Of a stretch of DNA of 42,990 nt, positions 38,034 to 42,990 are shown piece by piece. The position numbers and the translations under genes were made by a program. Under the pieces are notes generated by a model, which was not told the origin of the DNA, did not search any database, and worked only from the letters and a program-made list of their open reading frames with translations. Each line of letters begins with the position of its first letter. Position 1 is the stretch's first letter. The stretch is from Actinomadura meyerae. GTDB lineage: Bacteria; Actinomycetota; Actinomycetes; Streptosporangiales; Streptosporangiaceae. The DNA lies in the NCBI RefSeq assembly GCF_900188445.1, contig NZ_FZOR01000060.1, forward strand, positions 1 to 42,990, given 5' to 3'.

Positions 38034-39239
38034 TCACGAGGTCTTGGCGTCCACCCAGGTGGCGCCGCTCTTGTCGAGCTTCTTGTAGGCGGTGAACGCG
38101 CCGCCCTCGACGCGGACGGTGATGTAGAGCGGGTCGGTCCGGTCGCCCTTGGCGTCGAAGGTGATGGGCCCGGTGATGCCGGGGAAGTCCTTGATCTTGT
38201 GGAGCGCGGCGGTGATGTCGGCGCCCTTGGTGGACCCCGCGTCGTCGACCGCCTTCGCGACGACCTTGACCGCGTCGTACTCGTACACCGAGAACGGCCC
38301 GGGGTCGGCGCCGTTCGCGCTCTTGTAGGCGGACACGAACTTCCCGGCGGCGGGCAGGTCCTTGGCCAGCGGCGCGGTCGTGGCGACGTAGCCCGCGGCG
38401 GCCCGGCCCGCCGTCTTCAGGACGGTCGAGTCGGTCGTCGCGTCGCCGCCCATCAGGGTGAACTTCAGCCCGAGCTGATCGCGCTGCTTCATCAGCAGCC
38501 CCGCCTCGGCGAAGTAGCCGGTGAAGTACAGCACGTCCGGCCGCGTCGAGGCGACCTTGGTGAGCACGGGGCTGTAGTCGGACTGGCCCGGCTGGAGCGC
38601 GTCCTGGTAGACGACCTGCCCGCCGAGCTGCTTCACCGAGTACGCCGCCGCGTCCGCCAGGCCCTTGGCGTAGGTGGTGTTGTCGTGCAGCAGCGCGATC
38701 CGGCGCGCGCGCAGCTCGCCCGTCATGAACTTGGCGGCGACCGTGCCCTGGTTGTCGTCGCGCCCGCAGGTGCGGAACACCTTGCCCTTGCCGGAGTCGG
38801 TGAGGGACGGGTTCGTGGAGGCGTCCATCACGAACGGGACGTTCCGCCGGCCGTAGATCGGGATCGCCGGCACCGCCGCGCCCGAGCAGTACCCTCCGGC
38901 GACCGCGACGACCCCGCTGTTCAGCAGCTTCTGCGCGGCCTGCGCGCCCTGCTGGGCGCTGCACTGGTCGTCGGCCTCGACGATCTCGACCGTCCGGCCG
39001 TCCACCCCGCCGGCCTCGTTGATCTCGGCCGCCGCCACCTTGGCGGCGGCCAGGATGTCCTGCCCGGCGGAGGCGGAGTCGCCGCTCAGCGGCGCCGGGA
39101 CGCCGATCTTGATGGGGCCGGAACCGCCCTCGCCGCCCGACCCGCACGCCGCGGCGAGCGGGGCCAGCAGCAGGCCGGCGCCGGCCGCGGCGAGCAGGCG
39201 GAACCGGCGGCGGCGGTCCGGCGGTGTCAGTGGGGTCAT
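38034..39239 (-). CDS. livK: Branched-chain amino acid type ABC substrate-binding lipoprotein
   Basis: 401 residues. The N-terminus has RRRRFR, a hydrophobic stretch and a lipobox LAAAC ending at Cys32, followed by a Gly/Ser-rich tether, so it is a membrane-anchored lipoprotein. Then PIKIGVPAPLSGDSASAGQ and AAAEINEAGGVDGRTVEI mark a type-1 periplasmic-binding fold. The ligand is not certain; this family binds branched-chain amino acids but also amides, urea and aromatic acids. Cysteines at about 92, 118 and 158 are unusual for such proteins and could form a disulfide. It is the first gene of the transporter operon. Confidence 0.9.
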   Translation of the reverse strand: MTPLTPPDRRRRFRLLAAAGAGLLLAPLAAACGSGGEGGSGPIKIGVPAPLSGDSASAGQDILAAAKVAAAEINEAGGVDGRTVEIVEADDQCSAQQGAQAAQKLLNSGVVAVAGGYCSGAAVPAIPIYGRRNVPFVMDASTNPSLTDSGKGKVFRTCGRDDNQGTVAAKFMTGELRARRIALLHDNTTYAKGLADAAAYSVKQLGGQVVYQDALQPGQSDYSPVLTKVASTRPDVLYFTGYFAEAGLLMKQRDQLGLKFTLMGGDATTDSTVLKTAGRAAAGYVATTAPLAKDLPAAGKFVSAYKSANGADPGPFSVYEYDAVKVVAKAVDDAGSTKGADITAALHKIKDFPGITGPITFDAKGDRTDPLYITVRVEGGAFTAYKKLDKSGATWVDAKTS

Positions 39240-39319
39240 CGGCGCCTCTCCGTCGCTCGCGGTGCGGGATGCTGAAAGCGTGGAACGCCGCGGGACGGCC
39301 GTCGAGGCGGCCGAGCATG

Positions 39320-39338
39320 CGATCTCATGTAGTGATCG
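39320..39338. promoter_or_regulatory. Imperfect palindrome between livK and the OCD-family gene
   Basis: CGATC and GATCG frame a 19-base element with partial inner symmetry, in the A/T-richest part of the 160-base divergent gap 39240-39399. It is a plausible shared operator. Clear -35/-10 boxes were not identified. Confidence 0.35.
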
Positions 39339-39399
39339 ATAAGAACCGCTTGCCCTTCCGCCCTCGACAGCGCGGCGGCGGGGTCGCGAAGATCACCCC

Positions 39400-40377
39400 A
39401 TGGCCGAAGTCCTGCTGCTGTCCGCCGCCGACGTGCGCGCCGTGTTCGACCTCCCGGCGGCGATCGCCTCGCAGCGGGCCGCGTTCGGCGCGCTCGGCCG
39501 CGGCGAGGCCCGGCTCGCGCCCCGGCTGCTGCTGGACGGCCCGGACGGCGACGTCGCGTTCTGCTACGTCTCCCGGCTGCCCGGCACCGGCGCCGTCGCC
39601 AAGTTCGGCAGCGTCCACCCCGGCAACGCGGCGCGCGGGCTGCCGACCGTCGCCGCGCTCGTGGCCGTGCAGGACCCGGTGGACGGCCGGCCCGTCGCGA
39701 TCATCGAGGGGGAGGCGGTCACCACGCTGCGGACGGCCGCGGCGAGCGCGGTGGCCGCCGACCACCTCGCGGTGCCGGACGCGTCCCGGCTCGCGGTGGC
39801 CGGCTGCGGCGTCCAGGGCCGCGCGCACGTCCGCGCGATGGCGGCGGTCCGCCCGATCGCCCGGACGGCCCTGGCCTGCCGCCACCCGGACACGTGCACC
39901 GTCGCCGCCGAGCTGGCGGAGGAGCTGGGAACGCCGGTCGAACGCGCGGCGTCCGTCCGGGAGGCGGTGGAGGACGCGCAGATCGTCGTCACCGCCACGA
40001 CCAGTGCCGAGCCCGTCGTCCTCGGCGCGTGGCTCGACCCGGGATGCACGGTCCTGAGCGTCGGGTCCTTCGCGCCGGACCGGGCGGAGGTCGACGACGA
40101 CGTCCTCACCCGGTCGGCGGCCGTCGTCGTGGACGACGTGGCGACCGCGCTCGACCACGCCGGGCCCGTCGTGGCGGCCATCCGCGCCGGGCACCTGAGC
40201 CCGGAGGAGGTGCGGCCGCTCGGGCCCGTCGTCGCGGGCCTGGCCCCCGGCCGCGAGGACCCCGCCGACATCCTCTTCTACAACAGCGTCGGCATCGGCG
40301 TGCAGGACACGGCCGCCGCGTCGGTGATCGTCGAACGCGCCCGCGCGGCCGGCGCGGGCCGCCACGTCGAGCTGTGA
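39400..40377 (+). CDS. Ornithine cyclodeaminase/mu-crystallin family protein
   Basis: 325 residues. This family includes ornithine cyclodeaminase, alanine dehydrogenase (archaeal) and delta1-piperideine/pyrroline-2-carboxylate (ketimine) reductases. The substrate-site Lys lies in GAVAKFGSVHPGN, the conserved EGEAVTTLRTAAASAVA precedes the Rossmann motif AGCGVQGRAHVRAM (about 134-147), and TATTSAEPVV and VLSVGSFAPDRAEVDDD follow. Divergent from the transporter operon, it likely acts on the same imported amino acid. A ketimine reductase role would fit a lysine/pipecolate route, but sequence motifs alone do not decide among family members. Confidence 0.87.
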   Translation: MAEVLLLSAADVRAVFDLPAAIASQRAAFGALGRGEARLAPRLLLDGPDGDVAFCYVSRLPGTGAVAKFGSVHPGNAARGLPTVAALVAVQDPVDGRPVAIIEGEAVTTLRTAAASAVAADHLAVPDASRLAVAGCGVQGRAHVRAMAAVRPIARTALACRHPDTCTVAAELAEELGTPVERAASVREAVEDAQIVVTATTSAEPVVLGAWLDPGCTVLSVGSFAPDRAEVDDDVLTRSAAVVVDDVATALDHAGPVVAAIRAGHLSPEEVRPLGPVVAGLAPGREDPADILFYNSVGIGVQDTAAASVIVERARAAGAGRHVEL

Positions 40378-40384
40378 CGCGGGG

Positions 40385-41764
40385 TCAGCCGACCCAGACG
40401 GTCTTCGCGTTGCAGAACGCGCGCATGCCGTCCGCCGACAGCTCGCGCCCGTAGCCGGACCGCTTCACCCCGCCGAACGGCAGCTCCGGGTACGAGGTCG
40501 TCTTGCCGTTGATGAACACCTGCCCGGCGTCCAGCTCGCGGACGAACCGCTCCCGCTCGTCGTCCTCGCGGGTCCAGGCGTTGGAGCCGAGCCCGAAGCC
40601 CGTCGCGTTCGCGACCTCCACCGCCTCCGACACCCCGCGCACCCGGAACAGCGACGCGACCGGCCCGAAGACCTCCTCGTGGTACATCCGCATCTCCGGC
40701 GTCACCCCGCCGATCACGGTCGGCGGGTAGAACCAGCCCGGCCCCTCCGGGCGCCGCCCGCCGCACAGCACCGACGCGCCCTTGCCGACCGCGTCCGCGA
40801 CGAGCTCCTCGACCTCGGCGCGGCCCTGCTCGCTGACGAGCGGGCCGACGTCGGTGGCGTCGTCCATCGGGTCGCCGACCCGCTGCGCGCGCATGTGCTC
40901 CACGAACAGCCGCTCGAACTCGTCGGCGCAGCCGATGTCGACGATGAACCGCTTCGCGGAGATGCAGCTCTGCCCGTTGTTGAGGCACCGCGACTCCGCC
41001 GCCGTGCGCGCCGCCGCCTCCAGGTCGGCGGACGGCATCACCACGAACGGGTCGCTGCCGCCGAGCTCCAGCACGGTCGGCTTGATCTCGTCCCCGGCGA
41101 TGGCGGCGACCGAGCGTCCGGCGGGCTCGCTGCCGGTCAGCGTCGCGGCCTTCACCCGCGGGTCGCGCAGCACCCGCTCGACCTTCGCCGAGCCGATCAG
41201 CAGCGTCTGGAACCCGCCCTCGGGGAACCCGGCGCGGCGGAACAGGTCCTCCAGGAACAGCGCCGTCTGCGGGACGTTCGAGGAGTGCTTCAGCAGCCCG
41301 ACGTTCCCCGCCATCAGGCCCGGCGCCGCGAACCTGATCACCTGCCAGAGCGGGAAGTTCCACGGCATGACCGCCAGCACCGGGCCGAGCGGCCGGTAGC
41401 GGACGTAGGCGTCGGACGCGCCGACGTCGCCCGGCGCGGCGGGGCGCCGGTCGGCGAGGAACTCCGCCGCGTGCTCGGCGTAGTACCGGCACGCCTTCGC
41501 GCACTTCTGCGCCTCCGCCCCGGCGGACTTCAGCGTCTTGCCCATCTCCGTCGTCAGCATGGCGCCGATCTGCTCGGACTCCCGGTCGAGGATGTCCGCC
41601 GCCGCGTTCATCCACTCCGCGCGCCGCTCCAGCGGAGTGTTGCGGTAGGAGGCGAACGTCTCCGCCGCCAGCGCGACGCGGCGGTCGACCTCCGCGTCGG
41701 AGTACGCGTCGAAGGTCTTTTCGACCTCGCCCGTCGCGGGGTTGGTCGTCGCGATCGTCGTCAT
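40385..41764 (-). CDS. Aldehyde dehydrogenase, succinate-semialdehyde-dehydrogenase-like
   Basis: 459 residues. Catalytic Glu233 in VLELGGSDPFVVMP and Cys267 in LNNGQSCISAKRF are present, along with the N-terminal TNPATGEVEKTF and MPWNFPLWQVIR. The short N-terminus, the GQSCISAKR site and the ending GYGRELSADGMRAFCNAKTVW resemble GabD1/Sad-type NADP-dependent succinate-semialdehyde dehydrogenases. It ends 7 bases from the convergent OCD-family gene, and GGGAG precedes its ATG. Substrate is likely a small semialdehyde from amino-acid breakdown. Confidence 0.9.
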   Translation of the reverse strand: MTTIATTNPATGEVEKTFDAYSDAEVDRRVALAAETFASYRNTPLERRAEWMNAAADILDRESEQIGAMLTTEMGKTLKSAGAEAQKCAKACRYYAEHAAEFLADRRPAAPGDVGASDAYVRYRPLGPVLAVMPWNFPLWQVIRFAAPGLMAGNVGLLKHSSNVPQTALFLEDLFRRAGFPEGGFQTLLIGSAKVERVLRDPRVKAATLTGSEPAGRSVAAIAGDEIKPTVLELGGSDPFVVMPSADLEAAARTAAESRCLNNGQSCISAKRFIVDIGCADEFERLFVEHMRAQRVGDPMDDATDVGPLVSEQGRAEVEELVADAVGKGASVLCGGRRPEGPGWFYPPTVIGGVTPEMRMYHEEVFGPVASLFRVRGVSEAVEVANATGFGLGSNAWTREDDERERFVRELDAGQVFINGKTTSYPELPFGGVKRSGYGRELSADGMRAFCNAKTVWVG

Positions 41765-41785
41765 GTCGGGATGCTCCCTGATCGT

Positions 41786-41801
41786 CCGGTCCGTTGACCG
41801 G
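41786..41801. repeat. Short hairpin between lactonase and aldehyde dehydrogenase genes
   Basis: CCGGTC-CGTT-GACCGG, a perfect 6-bp stem with a 4-base loop, lies in the 70-base gap 41765-41834. It could weaken read-through from the lactonase gene into the aldehyde dehydrogenase gene; it is short and may have no role. Confidence 0.3.
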
Positions 41802-41834
41802 CACGTGCCCGGGTGGCCTCCCAGGAAACGCCCG

Positions 41835-42854
41835 TCAGGCGGGGATCACGCACACCGGCGACGGGACGGCGAGGGGCGCCCCCGCCGGCACCGGGACGCC
41901 GTCGCCGCCGATCCGGAAGGTCGCGATCGCGCCGCCGCGCTCGTTCGCCACGTGCATCCACTCGCCGTCCACGTACAGGTCGCGGGGCCAGTGCCCGCCC
42001 GAGGGGACGTCCGCGACGGGCGCGAGCGCCGCGCCGCCGTCCAGCACCCGGTGCGCCGTCACCACGTCCGTGCCGCGCATGGAGGTGTAGGCGAACCGGC
42101 CGCCGTCCCCGAGCCTGATCGCCGCGCCCTGGGCCGCGGAGCCCGCGGGACCGGCCGTCGCGGGCGACTCGCCCGCGACCTCCAGCCGCGCGTACCCGTC
42201 CAGCGGACGCAGCGTGACCACGACCGCCGCCAGCTCGGTCAGCACGTGCACGTGCCCGCCCGGGTGGACGACCATGTGCCGCGGCCCGTACCCGGCCGGC
42301 AGCGGCGTCTCCCCGGCGAGCCGCAGCGCACCGCCCTCGATCCGGAACGAGCGGACGAGGTCGGCGCCGAGGTCGGTCGTCAGCACGGTCCCATCCGGAG
42401 CGTGCACGACCATGTGGGCGTGCGGGCCTTCCTGCCGGTCGGTCCGAGGCCCGCTGCCGTGCCCCGCCACCACCGAGGCGTCCCCGGCGAACCCGCCGTC
42501 GCCCGCCAGCGGGTAGGCCCGGACCGTCCCGGAGCCGTAGTCGGCGGCGACCAGGTGGCCGCCGTCCGGCGTCACGGACAGGTGGCACGGCAGCGCCCCG
42601 GCCGCCCGCCGCCCGATCTCCCGCAGCCGTCCACCTTCAACCGCATAGGCGGTTACACCCCCCGCATCCTCCTCGCGCACCGCGTACAGCACGCCCTTCC
42701 CGGGATGCACCGCGAGGTAGGACGGGTTCACCGCTTCGGCCGCGAGCTCGGGCGGCCCCAACACCCCGCCGGCGTCCCGCACCACCCGGTAGATGCCGGC
42801 CCCGTCGCCCGCCGCACCGGTGTACGTCCCCACCCAGAACGCCCGCTCGCTCAC
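41835..42854 (-). CDS. Lactonase family (6-phosphogluconolactonase-like beta-propeller) protein
   Basis: 339 residues of the Pgl/YbhE-type seven-bladed beta-propeller family. Repeated blade motifs are visible: NPSYLAVHPGKGVLYAV, PCHLSVTPDGGHLVAADYGSG, HAHMVVHAPDG, GPRHMVVHPGGHVHVLTEL, and HWPRDLYVDGEWMHVANE. The N-terminus FWVGTYTG matches the family start. No signal peptide. The family's established activity is hydrolysis of 6-phosphogluconolactone, but many members act on other lactones or are uncharacterised. It begins at GTG and lies 70 bases upstream of the aldehyde dehydrogenase on the same strand. Confidence 0.88.
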   Translation of the reverse strand: MSERAFWVGTYTGAAGDGAGIYRVVRDAGGVLGPPELAAEAVNPSYLAVHPGKGVLYAVREEDAGGVTAYAVEGGRLREIGRRAAGALPCHLSVTPDGGHLVAADYGSGTVRAYPLAGDGGFAGDASVVAGHGSGPRTDRQEGPHAHMVVHAPDGTVLTTDLGADLVRSFRIEGGALRLAGETPLPAGYGPRHMVVHPGGHVHVLTELAAVVVTLRPLDGYARLEVAGESPATAGPAGSAAQGAAIRLGDGGRFAYTSMRGTDVVTAHRVLDGGAALAPVADVPSGGHWPRDLYVDGEWMHVANERGGAIATFRIGGDGVPVPAGAPLAVPSPVCVIPA

Positions 42855-42915
42855 CCGAACTCACCCCGTCCATGATCCACTCGTCCAGCCGGAGCCTAGC
42901 CCCAATGCCGGGAAG

Positions 42916-42990
42916 TTAAGGGTCTTCGGCTGTTGTCGAGTTGGTCGGGGTGAGGATGTCGATGGCGATGGTGGCCTGGTAGGTGGTTCG
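42916..42990 (-). CDS. Possible C-terminal end of a gene running in from the right edge
   Basis: On the minus strand a frame open from the window edge encodes 24 residues (beginning RTTYQATIAIDIL) and stops at TAA (42918-42916), 61 bases before the lactonase start. The spacer 42855-42915 shows no other feature. The tail loosely recalls IS transposase C-termini but this is too short to assign. Confidence 0.3.
   Translation of the reverse strand, partial: RTTYQATIAIDILTPTNSTTAEDP

Noticed and set aside
42916..42990. Naming the right-edge fragment an insertion-sequence transposase
   Set aside because: Only 24 residues are visible, with no catalytic motif or terminal inverted repeat.

Overview
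The window is very GC-rich with dense, overlapping genes, frequent GTG starts and actinobacterial gene families (SigB/SigF-type sigma factor, MmyB-type XRE regulator, DUF2267, DUF6343-like protein, tandem FluC pair, PaaZ). This points to a filamentous actinomycete; an Actinomadura/Streptosporangiales-like host is my inference from gene content and style. No rRNA, tRNA or CRISPR array was seen. The right edge may enter another gene on the minus strand.

Left region (1-6.1 kb): the C-terminal two thirds of glycerol kinase, a secreted trypsin-like protease behind two stacked palindromes, a stress-type sigma factor with a possible self-recognised promoter, an SRPBCC protein, a fluoride riboswitch controlling two overlapping fluoride-channel genes (fluC1-fluC2), a pyruvyl-transferase-like protein and a DUF2267 protein. 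A 20-bp-stem hairpin closes this block at 6046-6090.

Glycan region (6.1-19.2 kb): ten minus-strand genes run from 17138 down to 6113. Nearly all overlap by 1-4 bases, so they are probably one translationally coupled operon. They encode a carbamoyltransferase, a GT2 glycosyltransferase fused to a GmhB-type heptose-bisphosphate phosphatase, two GT9 (heptosyltransferase-like) enzymes, two GT4-like enzymes, GmhA, an HldE-like heptose kinase/adenylyltransferase, a short-chain dehydrogenase and a UDP-glucuronate-decarboxylase-like enzyme. Two paralogous GT2 genes run divergently from a 365-bp repeat-rich intergenic region. Together these can make ADP-D-glycero-beta-D-manno-heptose from sedoheptulose 7-phosphate and attach heptose and other sugars, probably with a carbamoyl group, to an unknown acceptor. 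This is the most interesting system here. No Wzx/Wzy-type flippase or polymerase and no clear HldD epimerase is visible.

Middle region (19.2-25.2 kb): an MFS exporter and a divergent MmyB-like regulator sharing a probable operator, a small membrane protein, a PEBP/YbhB protein, an aldo/keto reductase and an acyl-CoA synthetase. Several strong palindromes lie between these genes.

Catabolic region (25.2-42.9 kb): PaaZ without the rest of the paa cluster, a LysR regulator, and an operon of ALDH7-type dehydrogenase, FAD amine/amino-acid oxidase and Glu/Leu/Phe/Val dehydrogenase. Divergent from this operon is a fused E1 alpha/beta 2-oxoacid dehydrogenase. Then come a branched-chain amino acid type ABC transporter (livK, livH, a fused livM-livG, livF), an ornithine cyclodeaminase/mu-crystallin family protein, a succinate-semialdehyde-dehydrogenase-like enzyme and a lactonase-fold protein. 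The combination suggests uptake and oxidation of an amino acid, possibly by a lysine/pipecolate-type or branched-chain route, but the substrate is not fixed by sequence alone.
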